35,551 bases of DNA from an uncultured Verrucomicrobia subdivision 3 bacterium (GCA_903922735.1 CAIXUZ010000079.1:1-35551), one strand, 5' to 3'; numbered from the stretch's first letter, positions 14,732 through 24,940 are shown. Numbers and translations: made by a program. Notes: generated from the letters alone by a model not told the origin.

Positions 14732-15346
14732 TCACCTAGCGATCAAATCGTCCGAGGTCCACAGGATGCGATCCGGCCCGGCGCTGTGGATTTCCATTTC
14801 CCGGCCCGAAAGCTGGTGGAAGAAGTAGGGCGTGCCCCATGCATCCACCAATTCGCCATTGGCATTGAGGCGCAGGCCGGCTTCCGCATCGATGAAATTC
14901 GCCTGCCGGGGATTGTTGCCGTTGAGGGCGGCGGCAATTTCCGGGTTCGTGCCGACAGGATTGCCACCGAACATGGAAGCGTAGTCATGAATGGCATGAG
15001 CGACTTTTTCCAAGACGATGGCCGGCGGGAAGTTGGTGAATTCCGGCTCATGCGGGACACCGACGGCGACGGGCAAAGTGGCGCTCGCGGATGCGCCGAC
15101 TTTTGCCGACGGGTTGCCGGAAGGAGTTGCGGTCGCAGCGGCGCCGGCAGATGCGGGCGGCTCCGGGTAATTCATCTTTGCGGGAGCGGCAGTCGCGACT
15201 GCTGATGAGACAGGTTGAGCGGTGGATGACTTCGTCGATTTGCCAGGCAAGTTGAGGGCAACGGGCGCGGAATGTTGCCGCCAGACCAACCAATCGACCA
15301 CCGCCAAACCGAGGATGAGCGCGAGGATGGGAAACCATTTCCTCAT
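14732..15346 (-). CDS. Membrane-anchored protein with pseudopilin-like C-terminal tail
   Basis: This 204-residue protein has an N-terminal membrane helix (MRKWFPILALILGLAVVDWLVW), a low-complexity Ala/Ser/Pro linker (about 35-100), a helical segment (IVLEKVAHAIHDYASMFGGNPVGTNPEI), and an ending like the C-terminus of GspG-type pseudopilins: GELVDAWGTPYFFHQLSG, then EIHSAGPDRILWTSDDL. In pseudopilins this region holds the calcium site. A normal pilin methylation site (GFTLxE) is missing. The start overlaps the DUF1501 stop by ATGA, so it is the last gene of the DUF1800-DUF1501 operon. It could help display or export the two larger products; that is inference. Confidence 0.82.
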   Translation of the reverse strand: MRKWFPILALILGLAVVDWLVWRQHSAPVALNLPGKSTKSSTAQPVSSAVATAAPAKMNYPEPPASAGAAATATPSGNPSAKVGASASATLPVAVGVPHEPEFTNFPPAIVLEKVAHAIHDYASMFGGNPVGTNPEIAAALNGNNPRQANFIDAEAGLRLNANGELVDAWGTPYFFHQLSGREMEIHSAGPDRILWTSDDLIAR

Positions 15347-16908
15347 ACGAAACCGAGGTTCGACGTGCTAAATCGGCCGATGTTCGGGAAGATCGTGGTG
15401 AGGTTGCCACTGTCCACGCCAAACCAACTGGCCAGCGTGGCAAAGTATTGGTCGGTGGCCGTGGTGGGAATCCAGCGGCCGGTGCTGGTGTCATCCGGCC
15501 CGTTGATGGCGAGCGTGGGAAACTTGCCGTAGGTCTGCTGGCCGTTGACCGCGCCGCCGGCGATGAGGTGGTGGCTGCCCCAACCGTGATCGCTGCCCAG
15601 TCCGTTACTCGGAAACGTGCGGCCAAAATCGCTGGCGGTGAAGGCGGTGACGCGCCGGGAAAAGGTGGCGTCGCCATGCATCGTGCCGATTTGATCCATC
15701 GCGGCCTGGAAGGCGTTGAGGCACTGGCTCAATTCCGCCAGCAAGTTGGCGTGCGATCCGGTGATCACCGTGGACGGCGTATTGTTGGTGGTTTGGCCGG
15801 TGTGCAAGTCGTAGCCGCCGACGCTGCAAAAGAATATCTGGCGCTTCATGGGGCCGCCATCGCTGGTCAGCAAGTTGCCGGTGGGTTTACTGCCGGCTTC
15901 AATCAGGCGGGCGATCATCTTCAATTGAGGCCCCAGACTGGAACTAAATTTACTCACGGTGCCATTGGCCACCGTGGTCGGCGTTGTCACTTGGAACGGA
16001 CTGGAACCGGGGAACGGCGTATTCCAGAATTGCACCGAGCCGGAAGGATCAGCGGTGCTGAGGATGGCGGTGTTCAGCAAGCCCGTGGTGTTGATGGAGT
16101 GGGCGGCGACGTTGGCGTAAGCCTGGGCCTGCAGATTCGCGTAGGGCACATTGAGCACGTTGGTCAACGCCGAGAGCCGGTTGCCGGTCACGCCAGACAG
16201 AGCGACGGCCCCGGAGGTGGAGACGGCATACTGCGAACTGGCGCCGCCGATTTCAAAGGTATTGGCGCCATTGAGCGTGATGGAGAGGGAAACCTTCGCG
16301 TTGGGTTGTATTGAAGTCAACAGGTCGGCGATACGCCCCCCCCAGCCCGTGAGCGGCGGCTGGTCCGGAACGGAGGTCTGCCACTGGGCCACCTGATCCG
16401 CGTGCGAAAATAGCTGCGGCGGCTTCTGGTAGAGGGACGACTTGTATTGCGCCTGGGTCAGGGGCACGACGAGCGTGCCGGCGTTGAACAAGACCGCAAG
16501 TTTGCCGGAGGTGGCGCCCGTGCCGTTGAACATCGCGGCCAGCTCCGGACAAGCCGGATGCAGGCCATAACTGTGCCCGTCGCTAATGGTTGGCGAAAGC
16601 GGGATGACGTTATAGGGCGCGCCCGAAATCGGCAGCGCCAAAACGGAACTACGGATGGCGGCGTAATTATTCCACTCGGACAGGATGGTAGGGACAATGA
16701 GGTTGTTCGAATCGTTGCCGCCCGCCAAAAAAACGCACACCAACGCCTTATAGTCACCGGCCGTAATGTTCGACTGCGCCACGGCGGCGTTCATGAACCG
16801 CAAATCGCGGAGAGTGGCGTTGAGCGCAACGGTGCCGACGGCGGCGCAGGCGGCGCGCCGGATGAAGTCGCGGCGACTTTGAAGACCAAGAGAGAATTTA
16901 GAGTCCAT
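15343..16908 (-). CDS. DUF1501 family protein (sulfatase-like fold) with Tat signal
   Basis: This 521-residue protein has a Tat leader (LQSRRDFIRRAACAAVG, then a hydrophobic core and AAVAQS). The family text is clear: YKALVCVFLAGGNDSNNLIVP near residue 60, HPACPELAAMFN, KLAVLFNAGTLVVPLTQAQY, LFSHADQVAQWQTS, TAFTASDFGRTFPSNGLGSDHGWGSHHLIAGGAVNGQQTYGKFP, and IPTTATDQYFATLASWFGV near the end. The DHGWGSH segment and the early GGNDS hold putative metal-binding residues shared with alkaline-phosphatase-like enzymes. DUF1501 genes almost always pair with DUF1800 genes in Verrucomicrobiota, Planctomycetota and Proteobacteria. The function is unknown. The start is 2 nt past the DUF1800 stop. Confidence 0.93.
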   Translation of the reverse strand: MDSKFSLGLQSRRDFIRRAACAAVGTVALNATLRDLRFMNAAVAQSNITAGDYKALVCVFLAGGNDSNNLIVPTILSEWNNYAAIRSSVLALPISGAPYNVIPLSPTISDGHSYGLHPACPELAAMFNGTGATSGKLAVLFNAGTLVVPLTQAQYKSSLYQKPPQLFSHADQVAQWQTSVPDQPPLTGWGGRIADLLTSIQPNAKVSLSITLNGANTFEIGGASSQYAVSTSGAVALSGVTGNRLSALTNVLNVPYANLQAQAYANVAAHSINTTGLLNTAILSTADPSGSVQFWNTPFPGSSPFQVTTPTTVANGTVSKFSSSLGPQLKMIARLIEAGSKPTGNLLTSDGGPMKRQIFFCSVGGYDLHTGQTTNNTPSTVITGSHANLLAELSQCLNAFQAAMDQIGTMHGDATFSRRVTAFTASDFGRTFPSNGLGSDHGWGSHHLIAGGAVNGQQTYGKFPTLAINGPDDTSTGRWIPTTATDQYFATLASWFGVDSGNLTTIFPNIGRFSTSNLGFV

Positions 16909-16910
16909 AC

Positions 16911-19900
16911 TTATTTTTGGATAATGTGATCCGGCGAAACCAGAATCAAGTGCACCACGGCCCGCACACGGTCGCGCATCTGGGTGTAGGCGGGCGGCGT
17001 GGAGTAGGCAAAATTACTGGTATTGGCGACGAAATTAACAATGGTCGTCTTGCTGGTGGCCGATAACTGGCCGGCGCAAAGCAAAGAATTAAGCGTGTCC
17101 ACCAGACTAGGAATGCCAGTATTCGACGTATATGCCGACGTCATATATGGCCCTAAATCCATCGTGATCGCACCGCCCCCGCCGATGAAACTGCTCGGCC
17201 CGTTGGTGTTGCCGGTGTTATTGAGAAAACCGCCCTCCATAAAATTCATCTGCCAGGCAACGCTGGTGTCCGAGGTCAGCTGGAATTCCGGGGTCGTCAA
17301 TCCGGCGTCGGAAAGCGTGCCGGGGAACGCATAAGACGGAAAGAAATAATTGAAAACGGTCGGCGAATTTAGCGGCGTCTGGGCCAGGCTGGCGGACAAA
17401 CCGGTGTCGGTGGCGTTCAGCGCCCAGGTATTCCAGGAAACCGTGACGTTGCCACTGCGCACCAGCGGCGGCGGAATCAGCGGATAGATGACTTGCGAAT
17501 CGCTCGTCGTGGTCGTGGAGTTGGTGACGATGATGGTGTAGTGGGTGGCATCAATCACCGAGTTGACCACATACAATCCGTCGGCGGGATTGCCAGCCTG
17601 GGTGAAGTTGATGTAGTTGGTATTTCCGACGCTTAAGCCGTGGGCGAACGGGGCGTAAATGGTGACGAGATTGGTTTTTTGCGTAAACCCGCCGCCCGTC
17701 CACCGGGAGAGCAGGCAACTGCCGGAACGGTTCGTGGGGTCCGCTGTCGCCACGACGAAATGGCTGGTATCAGGCACGTTCGTCGCCAAGAAGACGCCGT
17801 TGGTCGCGCCACCCGTGGTGAAGCTGAGATAAACGGAGTAATTGGTCGCCAGCCCGTGGCCCGACATTGTCACCGTGATCGCGCCATTGGTCTGGAGATA
17901 TGTGCCCGACAGAAAGCCCGGGGCGGTGACGGCGAAATTCGTCGGGCTCTGCCAGGTCACGGTGTAGGCTTGCGCATTGGGGGGCGGCTGTCCGGATGTG
18001 TCTGTAAAATTCAGCCAAACTATGTCGTTGGTGCCCAAGCGGTTCGGCACGGAGTTGGTGATGTAAATAGTGCTGGTGCCATTCTCAGTGTAGGTGCCGG
18101 CAATCGGTGCCGGCGGCGGAAAGGCACGAGCCACCGCCGTGACGCGCAGGAGGGGTTCGCGTTGTTTGCCGTAATTTGGCACGGACAGAAAATCCGTGCT
18201 GCGCGCTTCGTAGTCGAGCAGGATGGCCTGGATGACGGCCTGCAGGTCGCCGCGCACACCAGAACCGTTATTATTGAATACCGACGTAACCCGGTAGAGA
18301 TAGCCTTGGCTGGGATTACTCGTCACCAGACGCTGGATGAGCTGGCGGCAGATATATGGCCCGACGTTCTGGTTGTTGAAGATCGAGTCCAGTGCCATTT
18401 CCAAATCCTGCGAACTATAGGCGTCGTTAGTGGAGGTGGAGGAGACTGCCTGGTTACCCCACGCCGCCGGCAGCATCACATTATCGAGCAGCAACTTGGT
18501 GCCCAGCTCATGGTATCTGGGCACCAGCACCATCGGGTTCGTGTAATTGGCGGCGGGAGAAAAGCTCGTCGGCAACAGGCCGTTAGTCTGGTTGGCCTGA
18601 TTGTAATTCCAACCGGTAAAGGTGGAGGCGAATCCGTTGATGACGTTTTGATTGTAGGTCGGCACCAGGCTGCCCTGCGAATTCAGGATGAGCGTGCCAT
18701 CGGGCCAGAGACGGTTCAGGCCGATGGAGAAAAGCTGGTTGATTTCGCGGGCGTAATTTTCATTCGCATGGGTGCCGTTGATGATACTGCCCGGGCCGTT
18801 GCCCTGCATGTTCAGATACAGGCCCATCGCCGGCGTGAGGGTTACGTTCTTGAGCAGATCGCGGAAATTCCCGAAAGCGTTGTCCAGCAGCGTGTCATAA
18901 TAGGAGCACAATGCCCGGCCGTTGTCCTGAAGCGCCCCGACGTCGGAAACGACCATGATTTCGCTCAACGCGAACGCCACCCGCTGGCGCAACTGGTCGG
19001 GCGCCGTGATGGACTGCTGCCACCAAGTGTTGAACACGAGATTGCCAAGATAGGCAAACGCCGGGTCGACATTGCCATTGGTCAGTAACAGCGGCAAATG
19101 ATGCGTGGCAGGCAATGCAAATTGGCTGACGAGCCAATTGGTGTAGCCGATGGACTGTACCGTCGAGAGGTCACTTGGACTCGGGCCGAAGGTAGCCTGC
19201 GTGAGGAATCGCGCAGCTCCGTTGGCGGTGGCATGGTCATCTGTCCATGCCGGCGGTGCGGCCGGCGGCGTAAACGACTGCGTGCCGTTGACAAGAGTGA
19301 AATGGCCTGCGAGCTCACCATTCGGATAATTCGCCGTCAAAATATTGAGGTAGGCCTTGCCTTGATTGAGAATGGCCAGCACATCCGAAGCCGAGAAAGA
19401 ACCCACGGCGGTGATGGGCCAGACGTAACTACCATCCGGCTGCGGAACCGCAGCGGAGATGTCAAATAGGATTTCCGATGCATGACTCGAATAGGGATCG
19501 TTGTTGATATGCTCGCCAATCACCGACGACGGAACGCCGCTGAAACTAAAGTTGAGAACGGCGCGGGAATTATCCGTGCTCAAGCGCAACGTAGCCGTTC
19601 CCACCCCCATGTTCGTGACCCCCGTCGCCGTGGTTAATTCCGCCGCGTAGAGCGTGCCCGGCGCCAACGCCGGCGGCAGCGGATAATAGCGGGACAAAAC
19701 ATAATTTGTCACCACGCCGCCGGGGGTCGTGTTGGTGCCGTATGGGTCTTGCAGCCAGCCGACGGACCAATGGTCACTGGCCGCAGCTCCGGCTTTGTGC
19801 AGGATTTCAACATAATATTTCTGGCCGGCAACGAGCGTGAGCCAGCCGGAGCGCTGGTTCGGATACACCGTCCATTGATGAGGAGCGGTGCTGTTGGTGG

Positions 19901-21908
19901 GCGACACATACGCACGACGGACTTTGTTGACCGGTTCGCTATCATTGGAAATCCAGAGTTCCGCCGCGTCACTGCCCGCGATCCAGAAATAATAATTACC
20001 CGTTGCCGGCGCGGTCAGATAGCCGCGGATGCGCTCGCCATAATTGGCTCCATAAGTACCACCAATATTGGTCACATCGAGCGCTCCAATCACGTTCGTC
20101 ACCGTGGCCGACGTGCCGACGGGAATATCAGCGATGTTGGTGCCAGGAACGTTGGTCCAGATTTCCTGCACCACGGAATTGCTGTTGGCAATCACCAGAA
20201 TATCCACAATCCCCGCCGAAAGACCGACGGCATTGCTGGCGGTGAGCGCCGTTTGAAAATCTCCGGCGACCGTGGGCGTGCCGCTGATGATACCGGAAAT
20301 GGTGTTGAAACCCAGTCCCGGTGGCAGGCCGGTGGCCGTAAAGCCCAGCGGCGAATTTGCCGCCGTTACGGTGAAACTGAATGGCTGGCCCACAAACGCG
20401 ATCGCGGACAACGGGCTAGTGATGACCGTCGGGGCGGGCGGCGTATTCGTCGGGAACAAACGATTACTCGGAATGACTTGCCTGGACTGGTTGGCGCTAT
20501 ACCAGTAAAGATGCGCCTGCGCCTTGTTGGTGTATTGCAGGTATTCCAGTTTGAGGTTATAGCGAGTGCCGCCTTGCAGCGCGATGGCGGCCGTCCATTC
20601 CGAGCCGCCGTTTTGCGTCTGCCATTTGTCGATCAACAACTGGTCATTGACCCAAAGTTTCACGCCATCGTCGGAAAGCACGTCAAAATAGTAAGTATCG
20701 GAATACTGTGGCTGCACCTGCCCGATCCAGCGCACGGAGTAAAGCCCGTTGCTCAAATTGGGCAGCGTGCCGTTGGTCCAAGTAAAATCAATCACGGGGT
20801 CAATGCGATTGGTGATCAAATTCGCGAAATTCGCGGCGTTGGCGTAAGTGGTACTGGAATTGGTATAATACTGGCCGGTCAGACCGGTGCCATTCGTGCA
20901 CGTCGGTGACGGATATATTAGGACGCTCGCATTGCTTTGCGTGCCGACCGTATAATTCGTGCCCGGCAGCAGTTTCAACTGCACGATGACCGGCGCCTGT
21001 AAGTTGGTGTTCGCCAGCGGCACGACGGTAATGGTCTTGGTGCTGGTGCCGGCGGGAAAGCTCACCGAGGTGGAAAGCGGAAGGTAATCCTGGCCGGAAG
21101 CCGCAAACCCGCTGCCCGGTCCGCCCAAGGCCAGTTTGACCGTGACTAGATTCAACGGAAATCCCCCGCGCGTGACGGTGAAAGTGCCGTAATCCGTCGC
21201 CGATGAGCCGACATCGGGCTGGGTCGTCACCGGATCGGTGGCCGCAATCGTGATGACATTCTGGGATCCAAACCGGCCGGTGACATACTGGTAGTCGTTT
21301 AGCTGCCGTCCGTTGCCATCGAGCGTTCCGTTGCTGAAGGGGTTGAAGGGGTCCAGACCGAGCTTGTATTTCTCCCAGTCGTTCATTCCGGTGCCATCCG
21401 TGCCCATGTCGGAAACCGTGGTCCGGTAAAATTTCATATTCGATTTCGCCGGAGACGGAAAAGTGAAGTTCGTTCCCGCCCGCACGACCACGCTGGTTTC
21501 CGTCAGCCAGTTCGTGCTGCTGAGGTTGGTGATACTTTGCAGTTGATATAATTTCCCGAGCTGCACCGGGATCGTGATTCCGCTGTTCGTGCCGGATACG
21601 GAAAACAGCGAGATTTTGGGAACCGAGTTGGAGTCAAAGGGATTCGTTCCCGCGATGGCTTCTTTGAAGTTCGAATATCCATCCCCATCCGAATCGGCAT
21701 TCGGGTTGAGGTTGGTGGCAGAATAAACCCATTCCCAAACCGTGCTCATGCCATTGCCGTATAAATCCACCCGCTGGGCCGGAACGGAATAGGCGGCGAT
21801 CAACGCCAACAAAAAAAACAGCGCGCGAAAAACCGGCAGGCAAATCAACCCCGAAACTTTTCCGAAAGAATAATTCCGGCTACACCATACCTTATGATGG
21901 ACTTTCAT
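16911..21908 (-). CDS. Giant secreted multidomain DUF1800 protein
   Basis: The ATG at 21908 gives 1665 residues; a further open stretch to 21968 is not needed. A signal peptide (VFRALFFLLALIAAYSVPAQ) is followed by a calcium-binding DSDGDGYSN repeat (about 71), a Calx-beta-like segment (240-325), a PA14 domain (340-490, YYFDVLSDDGVKLWVNDQLLID), a putative Ig domain (about 492-575), a second PA14-like domain (610-715), a CHRD domain (745-870, HINNDPYSSHASEI) and DUF1800 (about 889-1665). DUF1800 landmarks are AARFLTQATFGPS, WWQQSITAPDQLRQRVAFALSEIMVVSD and ANENYAREINQLFSIGLN. About 230 residues (1262-1490) with three related beta modules interrupt DUF1800 before its final segment. PA14 and CHRD suggest carbohydrate or matrix contacts at the cell surface. 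It heads the operon with DUF1501 and a pilin-tail protein. Confidence 0.93.
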   Translation of the reverse strand: MKVHHKVWCSRNYSFGKVSGLICLPVFRALFFLLALIAAYSVPAQRVDLYGNGMSTVWEWVYSATNLNPNADSDGDGYSNFKEAIAGTNPFDSNSVPKISLFSVSGTNSGITIPVQLGKLYQLQSITNLSSTNWLTETSVVVRAGTNFTFPSPAKSNMKFYRTTVSDMGTDGTGMNDWEKYKLGLDPFNPFSNGTLDGNGRQLNDYQYVTGRFGSQNVITIAATDPVTTQPDVGSSATDYGTFTVTRGGFPLNLVTVKLALGGPGSGFAASGQDYLPLSTSVSFPAGTSTKTITVVPLANTNLQAPVIVQLKLLPGTNYTVGTQSNASVLIYPSPTCTNGTGLTGQYYTNSSTTYANAANFANLITNRIDPVIDFTWTNGTLPNLSNGLYSVRWIGQVQPQYSDTYYFDVLSDDGVKLWVNDQLLIDKWQTQNGGSEWTAAIALQGGTRYNLKLEYLQYTNKAQAHLYWYSANQSRQVIPSNRLFPTNTPPAPTVITSPLSAIAFVGQPFSFTVTAANSPLGFTATGLPPGLGFNTISGIISGTPTVAGDFQTALTASNAVGLSAGIVDILVIANSNSVVQEIWTNVPGTNIADIPVGTSATVTNVIGALDVTNIGGTYGANYGERIRGYLTAPATGNYYFWIAGSDAAELWISNDSEPVNKVRRAYVSPTNSTAPHQWTVYPNQRSGWLTLVAGQKYYVEILHKAGAAASDHWSVGWLQDPYGTNTTPGGVVTNYVLSRYYPLPPALAPGTLYAAELTTATGVTNMGVGTATLRLSTDNSRAVLNFSFSGVPSSVIGEHINNDPYSSHASEILFDISAAVPQPDGSYVWPITAVGSFSASDVLAILNQGKAYLNILTANYPNGELAGHFTLVNGTQSFTPPAAPPAWTDDHATANGAARFLTQATFGPSPSDLSTVQSIGYTNWLVSQFALPATHHLPLLLTNGNVDPAFAYLGNLVFNTWWQQSITAPDQLRQRVAFALSEIMVVSDVGALQDNGRALCSYYDTLLDNAFGNFRDLLKNVTLTPAMGLYLNMQGNGPGSIINGTHANENYAREINQLFSIGLNRLWPDGTLILNSQGSLVPTYNQNVINGFASTFTGWNYNQANQTNGLLPTSFSPAANYTNPMVLVPRYHELGTKLLLDNVMLPAAWGNQAVSSTSTNDAYSSQDLEMALDSIFNNQNVGPYICRQLIQRLVTSNPSQGYLYRVTSVFNNNGSGVRGDLQAVIQAILLDYEARSTDFLSVPNYGKQREPLLRVTAVARAFPPPAPIAGTYTENGTSTIYITNSVPNRLGTNDIVWLNFTDTSGQPPPNAQAYTVTWQSPTNFAVTAPGFLSGTYLQTNGAITVTMSGHGLATNYSVYLSFTTGGATNGVFLATNVPDTSHFVVATADPTNRSGSCLLSRWTGGGFTQKTNLVTIYAPFAHGLSVGNTNYINFTQAGNPADGLYVVNSVIDATHYTIIVTNSTTTTSDSQVIYPLIPPPLVRSGNVTVSWNTWALNATDTGLSASLAQTPLNSPTVFNYFFPSYAFPGTLSDAGLTTPEFQLTSDTSVAWQMNFMEGGFLNNTGNTNGPSSFIGGGGAITMDLGPYMTSAYTSNTGIPSLVDTLNSLLCAGQLSATSKTTIVNFVANTSNFAYSTPPAYTQMRDRVRAVVHLILVSPDHIIQK

Positions 21909-22085
21909 GGTTGGCTTATTTTGGTTATTAGTTGTTTGCACCCTGCCCTTGCCGGCAGTAAAAGTCAAGCAGTGGAAATACTTTTAAGCCATCCCACCCA
22001 TGAAGCGGATTGACAAAACCCAAGCTCAACTCGAGATTGACGCGTACGGCACCGCATGAGGTTTTAAACATATCACATTATTCGC

Positions 22086-24677
22086 ATGAATTCACCTGTG
22101 CTGTTTCAACCCATCCGGAATCAAAAACGCAAACCGGGGCGGTTGGGTTACGCGGCGGGAGGGCTGCCGCTAATGATGGCGGCGATCCTGACGGCGACGG
22201 TGACGACCGCGGCCACCATTTGGAATGGACCGCAAATCAGCTATTCGCAACCCGCGCCTGACCCAACGCAAGCAGCCAACCGGGATCAACTCACGCCAAA
22301 CGTATCCCTGACCCGTGGGACCCCAAGCGGTGGAGGCTCGGGCGGAATGTTTAACGGTGCATCTGAAACCTTTTTCACCAAGTTTGTGAGTCCAGTCGAC
22401 ACCGAATGGGCGGTGGGGGCGATCGCTGATTATGCAAGCCTTAGCTATTCAGATTGGACTACCTGTGGCGGTGGAAATCCGGTGCATAACCTTCCAGGCC
22501 AGCAACTGGTTTTGCACCTCATTTCAGATGATATTTACCTGTCCCTTCAATTCACTTCATTGCCCGCCGGACCGGGGTTTTCATACATCCGGTCCACTCC
22601 GGCAGTTGCCAACATCCCTCCCGCAGTGACCCTTACTAATCCGATTAGCAACGAGGTATTCCCCGCCGTTCCACCGTCAACATCCGTCCCGGTGACCATC
22701 GCCGCATCGGCAACGGATTCGGATGGCACGGTGACCAATGTGCAGTTTTTTGACGGAGCCGCATCGCTGGGAAACGTTGCGGTCAACCCCTATCTCATCT
22801 CTGCCAATCTGGCGATCGGCAGCCATGCGCTGACCGCCGTGGCCACGGACAATCTGGGCGCCGCCACAGTTTCAACCGCGGTGACGGTGACCGTGGTTTC
22901 CAATTTGGCACCCGCAGTGACTATCGTAACGCCAGCCAACGGCGACTTCTACACCGATCCGGCGACAATCATTGTGGCTGCCTCCGCCAGCAGCGCCAAC
23001 AGCACAGTGACAAATGTGGAATTTTTCGACAACGCCGCACCACTCGGCCATGTGGCTGTCAGTCCTTACAGCCTGCTGAGCCGCCTGGTCGTCGGTGCCC
23101 ACACGCTGAAGGCGGTTGCCACCGACAATCTCGGCACGACCAACATTTCCTCCCCGATCACGGTGACCGTGACCGCCAGCAATGCGATCGTGAATCCGCC
23201 ACAGTTTGCGAGCATTGTTTTGTCCAATAAATTTCCCAGCCCGCCGCTCACGGTGGCCAATGTACCAGTGATTCCCAACGGCCTAGTTAACCTGCGCTGG
23301 CAGGGCGATACCAGGAGCAAATATGATCTGCTATACACAACCAATCTGGCCAACGGCGCCACTTGGACGCTGGCGCAGCCCAATATCATCGGGGATCGCT
23401 CCGGAACCAATTTTTTGAGTGACCCACCCTTTATGGCCAGTTCCGCCTTCCGCCCGAACGCGACCCTGTATTATCGCCTGAATGCAATGCCACCTCAAAA
23501 TCCCGGTCTGGCAATTCGTCTAGATGTGATTGCGACCAATCTGGTCGCGCCCACCGTTCTCACCCATGCTCATGATGGGTCGGGCCGGCGGTTTATAGCC
23601 GATCAGACGGGCCAGATTTGGATTGTGGACAGCGCCGGCAATCTGTCAGCCACGCCGTTCCTGGACATCTCCAACCGGATGGTGGCGCTGACCCCAGCCT
23701 ACGACGAGCGCGGCTTGCTGGGCCTGGCCTTCCATCCGAACTACACGAATAATGGCCGTTTCTTCGTTTATTATTCCGCCCCGCCGCCCAGCACCAATTT
23801 CAACAACATGACGGTCCTGTCGGAATTCAAAGTCTCGACCAACAATCCCAACCTCGCGGATCCGGGCAGCGAACGCGTGCTACTGACCATCAACGAGCCG
23901 GAATTCAATCATGAAGGCGCCGACATCGTGTTCGGCCCGGACGGCTTTTTGTATCTCGGCCCCGGCGACGGCGGCGGCGCGGGCGACCAGCACGGCGCCA
24001 CCGGCAACGCCCAGTCGCTGGCCACGCTGCTGGGGAAAATTCTGCGCCTGGACGTGGATAACGGCACGCCTTATGGAATTCCTTCCGATAATCCGTTTAT
24101 CAGCACCCCGGGTGCCCGTCCGGAAATTTATGCCTATGGCCTGCGCAATCCCTGGCGGTTTTCCTTTGACCGCGGCGGCACCCATCAAGGTTTCATCGCC
24201 GATGTCGGGCAAAATCTTTGGGAAGAATTAGATCTCATGCGCAAGGGGGCCAATTACGGCTGGCGCATCCTCGAAGGCAATCATGCCTTCGACACCACCG
24301 TCGCCACCACGCTGGGCGTAGATGTCCCGACGCTAGACTATCCCATTTACGAATATGGCCATGGCAGTGCCGGCATCTCCATCATCGGCGGATTTGTTTA
24401 TCGCGGCACAAATTATCCCGCGATGAACGGTCAATATGTTTTCGGCGATTTCAGCACCAGTTTTGGCGCACCCGACGGCCAGCTCTATTATCTCTCGCAA
24501 ACCAGGCCAGGCATATGGGAACGCTTCCCCTTCCAGCTCTGGCCCAATAACACCAGATTGGGACGCTTCATCAAGGGATTTGGCGAAGACGAGGCCGGAG
24601 AAATCTATGTCTTAACTTCGACGGTGCTGGGCCCGACGGGACGAACCGGCGACGTCCGGAAACTGAGCCATCCTTGA
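22086..24677 (+). CDS. Secreted PQQ-type sugar dehydrogenase with Ig-like repeats
   Basis: This 863-residue protein has an N-terminal hydrophobic export segment (about 22-43), an N-terminal domain of unknown type (ATIWNGPQISYSQP... to about 170), and two bacterial Ig-like repeats. The repeats run about 175-270 and 275-365 and share the text VTNVQFFDGAASLGNVAVNPY / VTNVEFFDNAAPLGHVAVSPY. Then comes a beta-sandwich linker and a six-bladed glucose/sorbosone dehydrogenase domain from about 490. Landmarks are LLGLAFHPNYTNNGRFFVYYS, FNHEGADIVFGPDGFLYLGPGDGGG (catalytic His in NHEG), PEIYAYGLRNPWRFSFD, DVGQNLWEELD, NYGWRILEG and the final GEIYVL. Family members oxidise sugars with PQQ in the periplasm or outside the cell. 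The gene is divergent from the DUF1800 operon (177-nt spacer). Confidence 0.92.
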   Translation: MNSPVLFQPIRNQKRKPGRLGYAAGGLPLMMAAILTATVTTAATIWNGPQISYSQPAPDPTQAANRDQLTPNVSLTRGTPSGGGSGGMFNGASETFFTKFVSPVDTEWAVGAIADYASLSYSDWTTCGGGNPVHNLPGQQLVLHLISDDIYLSLQFTSLPAGPGFSYIRSTPAVANIPPAVTLTNPISNEVFPAVPPSTSVPVTIAASATDSDGTVTNVQFFDGAASLGNVAVNPYLISANLAIGSHALTAVATDNLGAATVSTAVTVTVVSNLAPAVTIVTPANGDFYTDPATIIVAASASSANSTVTNVEFFDNAAPLGHVAVSPYSLLSRLVVGAHTLKAVATDNLGTTNISSPITVTVTASNAIVNPPQFASIVLSNKFPSPPLTVANVPVIPNGLVNLRWQGDTRSKYDLLYTTNLANGATWTLAQPNIIGDRSGTNFLSDPPFMASSAFRPNATLYYRLNAMPPQNPGLAIRLDVIATNLVAPTVLTHAHDGSGRRFIADQTGQIWIVDSAGNLSATPFLDISNRMVALTPAYDERGLLGLAFHPNYTNNGRFFVYYSAPPPSTNFNNMTVLSEFKVSTNNPNLADPGSERVLLTINEPEFNHEGADIVFGPDGFLYLGPGDGGGAGDQHGATGNAQSLATLLGKILRLDVDNGTPYGIPSDNPFISTPGARPEIYAYGLRNPWRFSFDRGGTHQGFIADVGQNLWEELDLMRKGANYGWRILEGNHAFDTTVATTLGVDVPTLDYPIYEYGHGSAGISIIGGFVYRGTNYPAMNGQYVFGDFSTSFGAPDGQLYYLSQTRPGIWERFPFQLWPNNTRLGRFIKGFGEDEAGEIYVLTSTVLGPTGRTGDVRKLSHP

Positions 24678-24940
24678 TATGCTCTTCCAGTCCAGCCACT
24701 GGTAGCGAGCCGCAACAAACTCCCCTGCCCTTACCTCGTCCGATGCGGGAGCGCGTCACCCCATATATCCTTTGAAAACAGAGGCTTTGACGCATCGATA
24801 TCCGGGGTCCAGTACCAGGCAAATGAACACTATTCCGTTTAGAGACGCAGGGATGACGGATGTAAAATCCTGCAATACTTTCTTCAATAACCAAATTAGC
24901 GTCATTTCGTTGCTGCATAATCGGCGCGTCGCATTTTATC

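Noticed and set aside
17640..20909. Long plus-strand frames (17640-19088 and 19749-20909) opposite the DUF1800 gene
   Set aside because: They are antisense to a gene with clear domains; their Arg/Gly/His-rich translations show no motif or signal.
22010..22040. TTGACA-like -35 box upstream of the sugar dehydrogenase gene
   Set aside because: No acceptable -10 box stands 16-18 bases downstream, so I do not call a promoter.
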